Shown: positions 16,327-25,216 of the stretch, piece by piece
How positions within the stretch are numbered: the stretch's first letter is position 1
Layout of the letters: each line of letters begins with the position of its first letter
NCBI GenBank assembly: GCA_027592325.1
Contig: JAQCKO010000007.1
Location: 1-57,296, forward strand
From: a bacterium
Lineage (GTDB): Bacteria > Patescibacteriota > Patescibacteriia > UBA9934
Direction of reading: 5' to 3'
DNA length: 57,296 nt
Notes under the pieces: model-generated
The model's input: the letters and a program-made list of their open reading frames with translations, nothing else
Told to the model about the DNA's origin: nothing
Database searches by the model: none
Position numbers and translations under genes: made by a program

Positions 16327-16710
16327 TTAGAGTACAGGCGAGTCGGTAAGGAGCCCAAGAACAAAGGTGGTGATGGCATAAGACGAAAGCATGAGCACCA
16401 TTCCAATAACACCGTTTACGAGGAGCTTTTTTGCCTTTTTAATATTCTCGTCGCTTCCAGCGGCCGTTGCCCAGAGGAATCCAGCATAGACAGTAAGAAT
16501 AAGGAAGAAAATTCCTAAAAGGCCAAGTGCCGCACGAATGAGTTGTCCAATAAGCGTTGGGAGATTTTGAGCCGTATCTATGTTTGCGCTATTTGCCGTT
16601 GGTGTCACGATGCTATCTACACCAAAATCGATCGCATGCGTCGGTTCTCCAGGCAAAGCAATGAGCAATATGACTGCAAATACTGCGATAAAAAATCTAC
16701 ACATATACAA
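16327..16710 (-). CDS. TrbC/VirB2-like pilin protein 2
   Basis: The 127-residue paralogue of the neighbouring gene has a signal peptide (CRFFIAVFAVILLIALPGEPTHA) and a short region with TPTANSANID. Two helices around the loop GSDENIKKAKKLLVNG are nearly identical to pilin 1 (AGFLWATAAGSD). Start could be codon 1 or the Met at codon 3. High similarity to pilin 1 points to a recent duplication. Confidence 0.8.
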   Translation of the reverse strand: MYMCRFFIAVFAVILLIALPGEPTHAIDFGVDSIVTPTANSANIDTAQNLPTLIGQLIRAALGLLGIFFLILTVYAGFLWATAAGSDENIKKAKKLLVNGVIGMVLMLSSYAITTFVLGLLTDSPVL

Positions 16711-16718
16711 TAGAATTA

Positions 16719-17120
16719 TTAAGGCGCAGGGGTTCCACCACCGGCGCCGGTTATTGATCCAACACTGATTGCATTAATGACGGCAACGGTAATCACATAG
16801 GCAGAAGCAATAAGCACCACACCAATCACAGCGGTTTGCATCATAGTCTTTGCTTTTCCGACTTGCGTTGTATTCCCCGCAGCGGTCAGGTAGAGAAATC
16901 CCGCATAGGTGAAAAAGAGCATAAAAACGAGACCAACAATGCCAAAGGCAGGCAAGAGAATGCGTGTACCAATGTATTCAGAAAGTGACAGCGACTCCCC
17001 GTAGATGGGGCTTCCTGTTGCTTCAAGTCCAGATTCGCTCGGTGTGAGCACGGTCTGCGCCATTGCAAAACTTGGCAAGAAAACAATAGTAAGGGCGATA
17101 ACGGCGAGAATTCGTCGCAT
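16719..17120 (-). CDS. TrbC/VirB2-like pilin protein 3
   Basis: Start moved to 17120 (MRRILAVIALTIVFLPSFAMAQ), which gives a clean signal peptide; the track ORF from 17294 runs antisense-free but through the previous gene. The 133 residues have two helices flanking the loop AAGNTTQVGKAKTMM and a Gly/Pro tail (GSITGAGGGTPAP). It is more diverged than pilins 1 and 2. Confidence 0.75.
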   Translation of the reverse strand: MRRILAVIALTIVFLPSFAMAQTVLTPSESGLEATGSPIYGESLSLSEYIGTRILLPAFGIVGLVFMLFFTYAGFLYLTAAGNTTQVGKAKTMMQTAVIGVVLIASAYVITVAVINAISVGSITGAGGGTPAP

Positions 17121-17163
17121 AATGAAAGGTCGAAAGTGTTTTCGACCAATCATCATGGGGCGA

Positions 17164-17589
17164 TTAGCTTGATGCATTGAGAAGCGACGAGAGAACGAAG
17201 CTTGTAATGGCGTAGGCAGAGAGGATAATCGCGAGCCCAATGACACCTGCAATAAGGAGCTTTTTTGCGTCGTCGGTTTTCGTTGTATTTCCACCGGCTG
17301 TCATATATTTGAATCCACCAATGAGGACAATAACAACGGCTACAATTCCAAGGAGCCCGAGCACAACACTGATAATGCCCCCAATCGTTGTTTCAAAATC
17401 TTGATTCCCAAGACCAGTGCTTGATTGGAATTCCGGGGAAAGCAAGTCTTCGACTTGAAGTGAACCTCCACCATCATCAACCGTACCCTGCGCGTGAGCG
17501 AATTGGGTGATGGCAAAAAATGGAAGAGCAATGAGCGTACCGACAAGGGCGCTAACTGCAAACGTAATAAGTGAACGAGTCATAAGCAT
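17164..17589 (-). CDS. TrbC/VirB2-like pilin protein 4
   Basis: The 141-residue protein has a signal peptide ending FAHAQ, an acidic mature start (TVDDGGGSLQVEDLL) and two helices around AGGNTTKTDDAKKLL, then SAYAITSFVLSSLL. Start is codon 1 (17589) or the Met at 17583. It shares the SAYAIT motif with the other copies. Confidence 0.8.
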   Translation of the reverse strand: MLMTRSLITFAVSALVGTLIALPFFAITQFAHAQGTVDDGGGSLQVEDLLSPEFQSSTGLGNQDFETTIGGIISVVLGLLGIVAVVIVLIGGFKYMTAGGNTTKTDDAKKLLIAGVIGLAIILSAYAITSFVLSSLLNASS

Positions 17590-17619
17590 GGGTTAATGTT
17601 TTGGCTTTTGGTGATTGAA

Positions 17620-17955
17620 TTAACTGGTTACATTTCCTGTTGTCACAGCATTGAAAACTGCCGTAGTCGCAACGTAAGCAGATGCAATGACGACAATGCC
17701 GATGATGGACCACACGAGAATCTTCTTTGCTTTTTCTACAGGGCCTGGCCTTCCACCTGCTGTGAGAAAGAGCAATCCACTATAAATAAACATGAGAAGC
17801 GCAACCGTTCCTGAAACAGAAAGCGCTGCTTGAATGAGACGCGCCACAATGAGACGCGGATCACTGATTCCTATGGGGTTTGCGATCGTTGCCGCCATGG
17901 CTACTGCGGGAGATGTAAAAAGTGCAATCACGGCCAGCCATAGTTGCCGTTTCAT
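17620..17955 (-). CDS. TrbC/VirB2-like pilin protein 5
   Basis: Start placed at 17955 (MKRQLWLAVIALF), which lies a few bases after a TATAAT; the track start at 18006 lies upstream of that box. The 111 residues have a signal peptide ending AVAMAA and two helices around TAGGRPGPVEKAKKIL. It is the shortest of the six and lacks a long mature N-terminus. Confidence 0.75.
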   Translation of the reverse strand: MKRQLWLAVIALFTSPAVAMAATIANPIGISDPRLIVARLIQAALSVSGTVALLMFIYSGLLFLTAGGRPGPVEKAKKILVWSIIGIVVIASAYVATTAVFNAVTTGNVTS

Positions 17956-18005
17956 ACGCCGAATTATAGCATAGCGCCAAGTGAGCGCGTGGTTTATCCA
18001 CTGCA

Positions 18006-18521
18006 TTATGGCGAACTCGCGCCTTCGAAGGGTGCATTCTCGACCGGACGTAGTTCAAGCGCATCTTCGAGTGTATCGTCTGGCTCGGGGAGTTCTCCCG
18101 TTTTGACGACGGTGAGTAAAATTACAATGAGCGCATAAGAGCTCATCATAATCACAAATCCAACAATTGCGGCAACAATGATGCGCTTTCCACTATCGAT
18201 GCGCGTAGAGTTGCCCTCTGATGTGAGCCAGGTTATTCCTCCCCAAATAAACATAAGAAGCAACATAGAGCCGCTTATGCCGAGCAAAAAGACGCCAGCA
18301 TTTACGAGTAGCTGCAGCATATCCTCAAGCGTACAGTCGCCTGTTTCGCGGCAGGGACACGGACCCCCGGTACAGATTCCAGCAAAAATGAGGCCTTCGC
18401 GCTGAATGTCTTCGTAGGTTGAGGAAGACTGTGCAAGCGCAGGTTTTGGAGCCGATAAGAGAACGGCGATTGTTGCGCTTGCTGTTAGTATGGTTACAAA
18501 AAAATACAGAGCACGTTTCAT
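18006..18521 (-). CDS. TrbC/VirB2-like pilin protein 6, cysteine-rich N-terminus
   Basis: The 171-residue protein has a signal peptide ending PALAQ and a mature N-terminus with four cysteines in CTGGPCPCRETGDC. Two helices surround SEGNSTRIDSGKRII, and an acidic tail (LPEPDDTLEDALE) follows. It is the longest of the set, and the cysteine cluster is unique to this copy. It is first in the direction of transcription, with its own -10 six bases before the ATG. Confidence 0.75.
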   Translation of the reverse strand: MKRALYFFVTILTASATIAVLLSAPKPALAQSSSTYEDIQREGLIFAGICTGGPCPCRETGDCTLEDMLQLLVNAGVFLLGISGSMLLLMFIWGGITWLTSEGNSTRIDSGKRIIVAAIVGFVIMMSSYALIVILLTVVKTGELPEPDDTLEDALELRPVENAPFEGASSP

Positions 18522-18528
18522 GCTCTGT

Positions 18529-18534
18529 ATTATA
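18529..18534 (-). promoter_or_regulatory. -10 element of the pilin cluster, leaderless type
   Basis: TATAAT on the minus strand ends 7 bases before the ATG of pilin 6. This predicts a leaderless message. No Shine-Dalgarno is present. Confidence 0.65.
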
Positions 18535-18545
18535 CCCTAAGGTGA

Positions 18546-19919
18546 TCAATAGGTTTGTTGAACTTTTGTGGCGGCAAGATTGATCGCATTATCAGGCTCA
18601 ATGTCGCTATTGAGGTAGTTGTCAATGAGCTCTTTGAGGGCCTCCTCGGCGGCGTCGACGTTTTTCCCGCGGTACCAGCTTTGAGCGGTGAGAACTTGTT
18701 CGGTAAATTCTCCCACAGTTGCATCATTTAATTGCGTTTCTATCAGGCTGCGAAGGGCGGTTGGTTTACCAGATGCAGAAAGATAGCTTGGAACAATGTC
18801 TTCTGAGGCCGCGAACTGTAAGAAATGCCATGCCCAGTCACTGTGTTCTGTTTGATTTGAAACAACCTCGGTCCAGTAGTTTGCAATATTTACCTGTCTT
18901 ACCGAGCTTGCATCTGCAATTTGAGGAACATTTGTTATCCCAAAGCTGAGTTTTGGTGCCGCAGCGCGAAGGAGTGGCGCGTGGTAGCTGTACCCAAGAA
19001 AAAACGCAGTTTCTCCATTTGAAAAGCTTTCGAATGAACCAGCAAAATTGTTGTTCCAGCTATATACTTCTTTCGTTGGGTTTGCGAAATCGGTATAAAA
19101 CTCAAGGGCATTGAGGCTGGGAAGCTGTCCTTCGCGCTCTCCTTCAGGATAGAGATGAAATGCGACATTCCCGCGTGCATCATTCATTGGTGCGCCCGTT
19201 TGCATCATAAGGAGCGCCAAAACGTCGGTACTGCGCTCCACATTCTCGGCCGTTCCAAGTGCAGCTCCAGACTGTACAATCTCACCTTGTAAATTTGTTG
19301 ACGTGAGGAGGGTTGTTTGCTCTTGAAATGCGTCCCAGGTTGCTGGCGGATTCGGTATGCCGGCATTGTTTAGTAGCTCGGTATTGTAGTAAAGACCAAG
19401 AGTATCAACACTTAGCGGGAAGCCATAAATGTCACCGTCAATAATCATGTCGTTCGCAACAACGTCTACGTACTGATTTTTATATTGTTTTTCTGAAATG
19501 GTTGCGATTTCGCGAGCTATGTTGACCGTTTCTTTTCGAATAGTTCCGCGTGTTTCGATTTGCGAGATTTGGACAGAAGACGGCATGGGTTCAATAAGTG
19601 TTCCATACTCACGCACCCATGTGTTGTGGATGGAGAATATGTCCGGACCGCGACCTTCTGCAAAGGCACGGATGAGCTCATCTTCATATTCTTCAAAACG
19701 AAGGCGGCGATAATTGATACGCACATTTGAATAGGCCGTTTCATAGGCACGAATTGTGTCTTCTAAATCATCTTCTCCATCAAAAACACGCCAGTAATCA
19801 AGAACAATGTCTTCAACTGGCGCGCCTTTAACTTGATTCCCGCCCGATAGGCATCCTTGACCGGTCGTTATAAGAACAGAGAGGAGAAGGCCAAAGGCGA
19901 TTGGGCGGGGGAATGACAT
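18546..19919 (-). CDS. Extracellular sugar-type solute-binding lipoprotein (family 1)
   Basis: The 457-residue protein begins with a lipoprotein-like signal (LLLSVLITTGQGCLSGG, candidate lipid-carrying Cys23). YWRVFDGEDDLEDTIRAYE, GPDIFSIHNTWVREY and YGFPLSVDTLGLYYNTELL follow, and the last is a hallmark of family 1 binding proteins of sugar ABC importers. C-terminal WAWHFLQFAAS fits the same fold. No permease or ATPase genes are nearby, so the transport partner is elsewhere or the protein only scavenges or senses. It is 2 bases downstream of galU and on the same strand. Confidence 0.85.
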   Translation of the reverse strand: MSFPRPIAFGLLLSVLITTGQGCLSGGNQVKGAPVEDIVLDYWRVFDGEDDLEDTIRAYETAYSNVRINYRRLRFEEYEDELIRAFAEGRGPDIFSIHNTWVREYGTLIEPMPSSVQISQIETRGTIRKETVNIAREIATISEKQYKNQYVDVVANDMIIDGDIYGFPLSVDTLGLYYNTELLNNAGIPNPPATWDAFQEQTTLLTSTNLQGEIVQSGAALGTAENVERSTDVLALLMMQTGAPMNDARGNVAFHLYPEGEREGQLPSLNALEFYTDFANPTKEVYSWNNNFAGSFESFSNGETAFFLGYSYHAPLLRAAAPKLSFGITNVPQIADASSVRQVNIANYWTEVVSNQTEHSDWAWHFLQFAASEDIVPSYLSASGKPTALRSLIETQLNDATVGEFTEQVLTAQSWYRGKNVDAAEEALKELIDNYLNSDIEPDNAINLAATKVQQTY

Positions 19920-19921
19920 AA

Positions 19922-20785
19922 TTAGCGGTTATCGAGATATTCTTTGAGCTGTTCTTTTACAGAGTCATGCATGAGGCCGAGTTCGATCTGTGCGCGGATA
20001 AATTCGAAAATGTTTCCACAGTCGTATCGCTCACCCTCAAATTTGCATCCGTACATGAGTTTACCATGCGACAGGCGCTCAATAAAAGCATCTGCAAGGC
20101 GAATCTCACCATCTTTGCCCGGTGTTTGACGACGTAAAAGATCGAGCACATCAGGAGTAATGACATATCTTCCAACAATCGCGAGGTTTGACGGCGCTTC
20201 TTCGCGTGTGGGTTTTTCCACAAACTGGGTAATTCTCCAATTTTTTCCATCTACGTCATCGCCAGCAATCACGCCGTAGCGAGAAACGTGTTCCATCGGT
20301 ACTTCTTGTACAGCCGCCACAGGCTCACCGTATGTTTCGTATGTTTCGATTAGCTGACCAATTGCCGGTGCATCACCTGAAATGATATCGTCTCCGAAAA
20401 GGACAGCAACTGCTTCATCCTTTCCAATAAAGGGTGCCGCCGATAGAAGAGCATGTCCATCTCCGAGGGGTTTTGCCTGTCGCACGAAGGCAAATTTTGC
20501 AAGCTTTCCGATGTCTTTCACGCGCTGAAGTTCATCTAGCTTCTGCCTTTGTTCCAATCGGTATTCGAGTTCAAAATTGCGATCGAAATGATCTTCAATT
20601 GCGCGCTTCCCAAGCGCAGTCACGAAAATCACCTCTTCAATCCCAGCCGCAACAGCCTCCTCTACAATGTACTGAATAACCGGTTTATCGACGACAGGGA
20701 GCATTTCCTTTGGCTGAGCTTTTGTAGCGGGAAGAAAACGGGTTCCCATCCCGGCAACAGGGATAATCGCTTTTTTAATCTTCAT
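19922..20785 (-). CDS. galU: UTP-glucose-1-phosphate uridylyltransferase
   Basis: Start at 20785 (MKIKKAIIPVAGMGTRFLP); codons before it in the track ORF are not conserved-looking. The 287 residues include the nucleotide-binding GMGTRFLPATKAQPKEMLP, the GalU signature VDKPVIQYIVEEAVAAGIE, LGDGHALLSA and VLFGDDII, and FVEKPTREEAPSNLAIVGRY. It makes UDP-glucose for surface polysaccharide. Polymerase and flippase genes lie 6 kb away, and the downstream neighbour is the binding lipoprotein. Confidence 0.95.
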   Translation of the reverse strand: MKIKKAIIPVAGMGTRFLPATKAQPKEMLPVVDKPVIQYIVEEAVAAGIEEVIFVTALGKRAIEDHFDRNFELEYRLEQRQKLDELQRVKDIGKLAKFAFVRQAKPLGDGHALLSAAPFIGKDEAVAVLFGDDIISGDAPAIGQLIETYETYGEPVAAVQEVPMEHVSRYGVIAGDDVDGKNWRITQFVEKPTREEAPSNLAIVGRYVITPDVLDLLRRQTPGKDGEIRLADAFIERLSHGKLMYGCKFEGERYDCGNIFEFIRAQIELGLMHDSVKEQLKEYLDNR

Positions 20786-20940
20786 ACAAGGGGTAAGAAT
20801 TGAATTCAGCCTTAGCGTAACCAAAAATATGACTTTTTACCAGTCTAATCAGTATTGTTCATAAAAATTCACATTGTTGTGTCGTGTTCTGTAGGTAATA
20901 TCATGTGAATCAGAACATTCCGACTTCCTAGGTGTTCTGA

Positions 20941-20946
20941 TATAGT
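20941..20946 (+). promoter_or_regulatory. -10 element of the carotenoid operon
   Basis: TATAGT ends 10 bases before the ATG at 20957, with no Shine-Dalgarno. A nearly leaderless message is predicted for the three-gene operon. Confidence 0.55.
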
Positions 20947-20956
20947 TTGCGAGACT

Positions 20957-22003
20957 ATGGACAGACAAGCATTTATTGCGTGGTTTAATCCGCGTCTTCA
21001 GGCCTTTGTTGAGGAGAGAATTGAGAAACTGCAAAGCGCGGTCAAAGATGACGTGCTTGCATCGTTGGTGAGCCATGTGAGCAAATTGACCAATGAAGGA
21101 AAGCGCATTCGTCCATTTATTGCGTATCTTGCCGCAGAAGAGACAAGGAATGAACAATATGCACAGTATATAAATATCTTTGCGGCGATTGAGCTTTTTC
21201 ATGTCTTTGGCCTTATTCATGATGACATTATTGATCGCGGAGCTTTGAGGCGCGGTATTCCAACCCTTCATGTCGAGGCTGAAGCCCGCATGAAGCAAGA
21301 AGGGAGGGTGGGAGATATATCACATATGGCGCACGCACAAGCACTGCTGCTTGGTGATTTGGTGCATGGATGGGTGATTGAATTGTTCCACGAGCTGCGA
21401 GGAAAGAACGAAGCAACGGTGCGCGCGGCAGAGTATGAACTTCAGGCAATGACACGTGAAGTTGTTGCGGGGCAAATGATTGACGTCGACCTCATGACAA
21501 AAGAACGCGGAACAATGGAGCTCATTGAGCAAAAAATGGAACTCAAAACAGCGAGTTATACCTTTACGCGGCCCATGCGCATGGGGTTTGCGATTGCTGG
21601 TGGCACAGAGGATCAGCTTGCGTTTGCAGATACATTCGGTAAAGAGCTTGGACTTGGTTTTCAAATTCAAGACGATTATTTAGATCTATTTGGCGATCCG
21701 AATAAAACGGGAAAAGTAAATTTTTCTGATCTTGAAGTGGGACAGCACACCTATTTTACGCAGTACATTTTTGACCATGGATCTGTTGAGCATATTCGAG
21801 CGCTTGAGGCTGTCTTCCGTAAAAAAATTGATCTTCCGGCACAAGATGTACAAAGGCTTTTTGAAGAAAGTGGTGCAAAAGATGCGGGACTGAAACGTAT
21901 CGAGCAGCATATGCAGGAAGCGCGCCAGTTACTTGACTTGACAAATCGCAGCGAGAGCCGATTTGCCGATCTTCTCTCGATGATTGAATCACGGACATGT
22001 TAA
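20957..22003 (+). CDS. Polyprenyl diphosphate synthase (probably GGPP synthase)
   Basis: The 348-residue protein has the first Asp-rich motif HDDIIDRG (Asp89, Asp90, Asp93) and the second motif QIQDDYLDLFGD. KLTNEGKRIRPFIAYL is the substrate-binding GK-R region. The residues before the first DDxxD (ELFHVFGLI) place bulky Phe, which usually limits chain length to about C20, so GGPP fits. It lies directly before phytoene synthase (7-base overlap), so the product is very likely used for carotenoid. Confidence 0.9.
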   Translation: MDRQAFIAWFNPRLQAFVEERIEKLQSAVKDDVLASLVSHVSKLTNEGKRIRPFIAYLAAEETRNEQYAQYINIFAAIELFHVFGLIHDDIIDRGALRRGIPTLHVEAEARMKQEGRVGDISHMAHAQALLLGDLVHGWVIELFHELRGKNEATVRAAEYELQAMTREVVAGQMIDVDLMTKERGTMELIEQKMELKTASYTFTRPMRMGFAIAGGTEDQLAFADTFGKELGLGFQIQDDYLDLFGDPNKTGKVNFSDLEVGQHTYFTQYIFDHGSVEHIRALEAVFRKKIDLPAQDVQRLFEESGAKDAGLKRIEQHMQEARQLLDLTNRSESRFADLLSMIESRTC

Positions 22004-22845
22004 CGCTAGCTTCGCGGGCCGACTATCGATTTTGCAAACAAATCCAGCAGGAACGCGGGGCGAATTATTTTGTGGCAACACGCTTTTTCCCTCGAGACAT
22101 GCGTCTTGGGACGTGGGCTTTGTATGCATTCTTCCGTCTACCTGACGATATTGTTGATGTCGCAAATGTCTCGCAAGAAGAGGCATCGCAACGACTTCAG
22201 CAATTTAAAGCAGACTGGGAACAGGCTATCAAAACAAAAACAAGTGATTCGCCAGTCTTGCGTGCGGCGCTCGATACGCATTTGCATTTCCAGATTCCGT
22301 TTTCCTATAGTCACGATTTTTTCGCAGCCATGGAACAAGATACAGTGAAAGATCGTTACAAAGACTACGAAGAATTGCGCGAATACATGTATGGTTCAGC
22401 GGCGGTTGTTGGCCTTATGATGAGCTATCTGATTGGATTTTCGTCTGAACGGGCGCTTCCCTATGCGGAAGATTTGGGCTATGCCATGCAGCTTACGAAT
22501 TTTCTTCGAGATCTGCGCGAAGATATTGAAGAGCGAAATCGTATTTATATTCCGGGTGTCGATTTGTATGCATTTGCCGTCTCAGAGGCAGATCTTGCAG
22601 CGGGGAGGATCACTCCGGCATTCCGTGAGCTCATGAAATTTGAAATTACGCGTGCTCGCGCACTTTACAGACGTTCAGAACAGGGAATACCAATGCTAAG
22701 ACGCCGTGGTCAATTTGCTGTCCGCGCCGCGCTTCGCCTTTATGAAGCCATCCTCGACGAAATCGAAGCGCGCGATTACGATGTATTTTCAGAGAGGATA
22801 CTCTTTTCAACCGGCAAAAAATTGCGAATTGCAGTTGGATTATGA
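21997..22845 (+). CDS. crtB: Phytoene synthase
   Basis: The 282-residue squalene/phytoene synthase family protein has the two Mg-binding motifs RLPDDIVD (Asp50-Asp54) and NFLRDLREDIEERNRIYIP (Asp172-Asp176), and the family stretch YMYGSAAVVGLMM. It joins two GGPP to form phytoene. It overlaps the upstream synthase and, by ATGA, the downstream desaturase, so the three are one translation unit. It ends in TGA, which shows that TGA is a normal stop here. Confidence 0.93.
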   Translation: MLTLASRADYRFCKQIQQERGANYFVATRFFPRDMRLGTWALYAFFRLPDDIVDVANVSQEEASQRLQQFKADWEQAIKTKTSDSPVLRAALDTHLHFQIPFSYSHDFFAAMEQDTVKDRYKDYEELREYMYGSAAVVGLMMSYLIGFSSERALPYAEDLGYAMQLTNFLRDLREDIEERNRIYIPGVDLYAFAVSEADLAAGRITPAFRELMKFEITRARALYRRSEQGIPMLRRRGQFAVRAALRLYEAILDEIEARDYDVFSERILFSTGKKLRIAVGL

Positions 22846-24356
22846 AATCAATCAAAGGAAAACGTATTGTCATTATTGGATCCGGATTTGGTGGGCTGGG
22901 CGCGGCGTGTTTGCTAGCGCGTGCCGGGGCAAGTGTGACCATCCTTGAAAAAAACGAACAAACAGGTGGGCGTGCGAGCGTTTTTGAAGCAGATGGATTT
23001 CGTTTTGATATGGGACCATCGTGGTACTTGATGCCAGATGTATTCTCACAATTTTTTCAGCTGCTCGGTGAGCGCGAGGAAGATTATTTTGAACTCGAAC
23101 GCCTTTCGCCTTCGTATCGCATTTTTTTTAAAGATACAGAAAGGTTTGTTGATATTTATTCAGATCGCGACAAAGATCGTGCGACGATTGAATCGCTTGA
23201 AGTGGGAGCGGCGGAAAAGCTCGACCGTTACCTTGAGAGGGCAAAGCAACAATACGAAATTGCCGTGCGTGATTTCATGTACAAGAACTATCGTTCTATC
23301 TTCGACTTTTTCACTTGGCGTGTAGTGACGCAAGGAACCAAGCTCTCCGTTTTCACGAAGATGCAAACATATGTTGCGCGGTATTTTAAGAGCGAGGAAA
23401 TGCAAAAAATTCTGCAGTATCCACTCGTTTTTCTTGGGAGTTCACCTTACAACACACCAGCGCTTTATAATATTATGAGCCATATTGATTTTAGAATGGG
23501 CGTGTTTTATCCAAAACGCGGATTTCATGCAGTCATTGAGGCTCTGCAAACCATTGCGGAAAAGGATGGGACGACAATTCGGTTGAATAGTGAGGTCGAT
23601 GAAATTGTTACAGAAAATGGGATTGCAAAGGCCGTTCGGCTCGCGACTGGAGAAGAAATTGAGGCCGATGTGGTTATTTCGAATGCGGACATGTATCACA
23701 CGGAGATGCATTTGTTAAAGGAGAAGAAAGATCGATCATTTTCACAACGTTATTGGGATAAGCGTGTGATGGCGCCGTCAGCTTTAGTCCTTTATCTTGG
23801 TGTAAAAGGAGAAATTCCTTCACTAAGGCATCATACGCTTCTATTTAGTAAAGATTGGCAGAAGAATTTTGGAGAAATTTTCGAGCATCCTGCGTGGCCG
23901 GAAGATCCATCGTTGTATGTTTGTAATCCTTCAAAAACCGATGACGTAGCACCTTCGGGACATGAAAACCTCTTTGTGCTTGTGCCGATTGCCGCCGGAC
24001 TTGCATACGATGATGCCCCTCTGAAGTCCTATACCGAGAAAATCCTTACTACCATGGAGAATCATATGGATATTCCGGACTTACGAAAGCGCATTGTCTA
24101 TAAGCGGACGTTTTGTGTCGATGATTTTGCTGCTAGGTACAATAGTTATAAAGGTTCGGCGCTTGGACTCGCACATACGCTTTCGCAAACGGCAGCATTT
24201 CGTCCGGATACAAAAAGCAAAAAGGTGAAGAATCTCTATTATGTTGGCGCTGGAACAAATCCGGGTATTGGTATGCCGGTTTGCCTTATTTCTGCGCAGC
24301 TTGTGTATAAGCGCCTTACAGGGGATAGGAGCGCTGGGGCACTAGAGGAGTTGTAG
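22842..24356 (+). CDS. crtI: Phytoene desaturase (CrtI type)
   Basis: The 504-residue flavoprotein has the N-terminal FAD motif IIGSGFGGLGAACLLARAG and the family segment GGRASVFEADGFRFDMGPSW. The bacterial CrtI C-terminal signature is present as NLYYVGAGTNPGIGMP. It introduces double bases into phytoene towards lycopene. It sits third in the operon. The next gene, a UbiA-type prenyltransferase, is convergent with a 15-base overlap of the ends. No cyclase or cleavage oxygenase is present in the window. Confidence 0.93.
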   Translation: MKSIKGKRIVIIGSGFGGLGAACLLARAGASVTILEKNEQTGGRASVFEADGFRFDMGPSWYLMPDVFSQFFQLLGEREEDYFELERLSPSYRIFFKDTERFVDIYSDRDKDRATIESLEVGAAEKLDRYLERAKQQYEIAVRDFMYKNYRSIFDFFTWRVVTQGTKLSVFTKMQTYVARYFKSEEMQKILQYPLVFLGSSPYNTPALYNIMSHIDFRMGVFYPKRGFHAVIEALQTIAEKDGTTIRLNSEVDEIVTENGIAKAVRLATGEEIEADVVISNADMYHTEMHLLKEKKDRSFSQRYWDKRVMAPSALVLYLGVKGEIPSLRHHTLLFSKDWQKNFGEIFEHPAWPEDPSLYVCNPSKTDDVAPSGHENLFVLVPIAAGLAYDDAPLKSYTEKILTTMENHMDIPDLRKRIVYKRTFCVDDFAARYNSYKGSALGLAHTLSQTAAFRPDTKSKKVKNLYYVGAGTNPGIGMPVCLISAQLVYKRLTGDRSAGALEEL

Positions 24357-25184
24357 AATCGCAATGAGCGTTAGTGTCATCCCTGAAGCGGTGTTTACTG
24401 CGGGGAAATAGCGATAAATGGACATAATGTCTTTACTCTGAGCAGAAAAGACCATGATCGCGAGGTAAAGGGCGGCAAGTAAAATGGCATAGACGCCAAT
24501 ATACGGGATGACGAGTAGTCCAGAAGCCAGATACATAAGCGCGCAGAACAGAAGTGTCCCATTTTTGTTAAGCACCGTCGCAATGGTTGCAAGGCCCGCC
24601 TTTGTATCAGCGTGTATATCTGGAATAGCAGAATACGCATGCATTGCCATCACCCAGCATATTCCGGCAAGGAGCGGGGCAAGAGTGAAAGATGTATGTC
24701 CATCAAGAAAATGGCCAGCATAGACGGGAAAAATGTAGAGAATATTGAAAAACGCATCTAAAAACGGTTTTGTTTTTGCGCGAATGGGCTTCGCTGAATA
24801 GAAAATTCCAAAAAAGAGAAAGGTGAACATTGAAAAAATCGTCATCGATGGCAAAAACGGAATGAGTGCAAGAAAGGGGATATTTAGCCCGAGAATGCTG
24901 TTTGTGAGTAGCTTGTGGGAGTTGGGCCGTACTAATTCCTCATAGCCTCCTTTTTTTGTATTAAGCTTATCAGTTTCATAATCGAATACATCGTTTACGC
25001 CATAAATGAGTAAATTCGCCGGTAGGCTGAAGTATAGTGCGAGCAAATAAGTAAGGGGATTCGTTAGGCTGCTTGTAAGTGGTGCACCGGAAAAGAAGAG
25101 CCCAAGAAAAAACGTACCAAGTAGATAGACCCAAAAGCGCGGACGGCTGATATTTATCACTTTCCGAAGAAATCGTTTTTGCAT
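24342..25184 (-). CDS. UbiA-type prenyltransferase (lycopene-elongase-like)
   Basis: The 280-residue membrane protein has eight or so hydrophobic segments and the two Asp-rich motifs of UbiA enzymes, NDVFDYETD (residues 64-72) and DIHADTKAGLAT. Starting ISRPRFWVYLLGTFFLG and placed against crtI, it resembles the lycopene elongases that add C5 units to make C45/C50 carotenoids in haloarchaea and actinobacteria. Other UbiA roles (menaquinone, ether lipid) cannot be excluded from the sequence, but no such genes are nearby. Confidence 0.75.
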   Translation of the reverse strand: MQKRFLRKVINISRPRFWVYLLGTFFLGLFFSGAPLTSSLTNPLTYLLALYFSLPANLLIYGVNDVFDYETDKLNTKKGGYEELVRPNSHKLLTNSILGLNIPFLALIPFLPSMTIFSMFTFLFFGIFYSAKPIRAKTKPFLDAFFNILYIFPVYAGHFLDGHTSFTLAPLLAGICWVMAMHAYSAIPDIHADTKAGLATIATVLNKNGTLLFCALMYLASGLLVIPYIGVYAILLAALYLAIMVFSAQSKDIMSIYRYFPAVNTASGMTLTLIAILQLL

Positions 25185-25216
25185 ACGTTTGCATGATATC
25201 GTAGCTTTACCAAAGT

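Noticed and set aside
22839-22845. Possible genetic code 25 (TGA as glycine), as in some CPR lineages
   Set aside because: crtB ends at TGA inside an ATGA overlap with crtI, and ribE and the VIT gene also end in TGA at the expected protein ends. TGA is therefore a stop, and the single in-frame TGA at 38497 is an exception.
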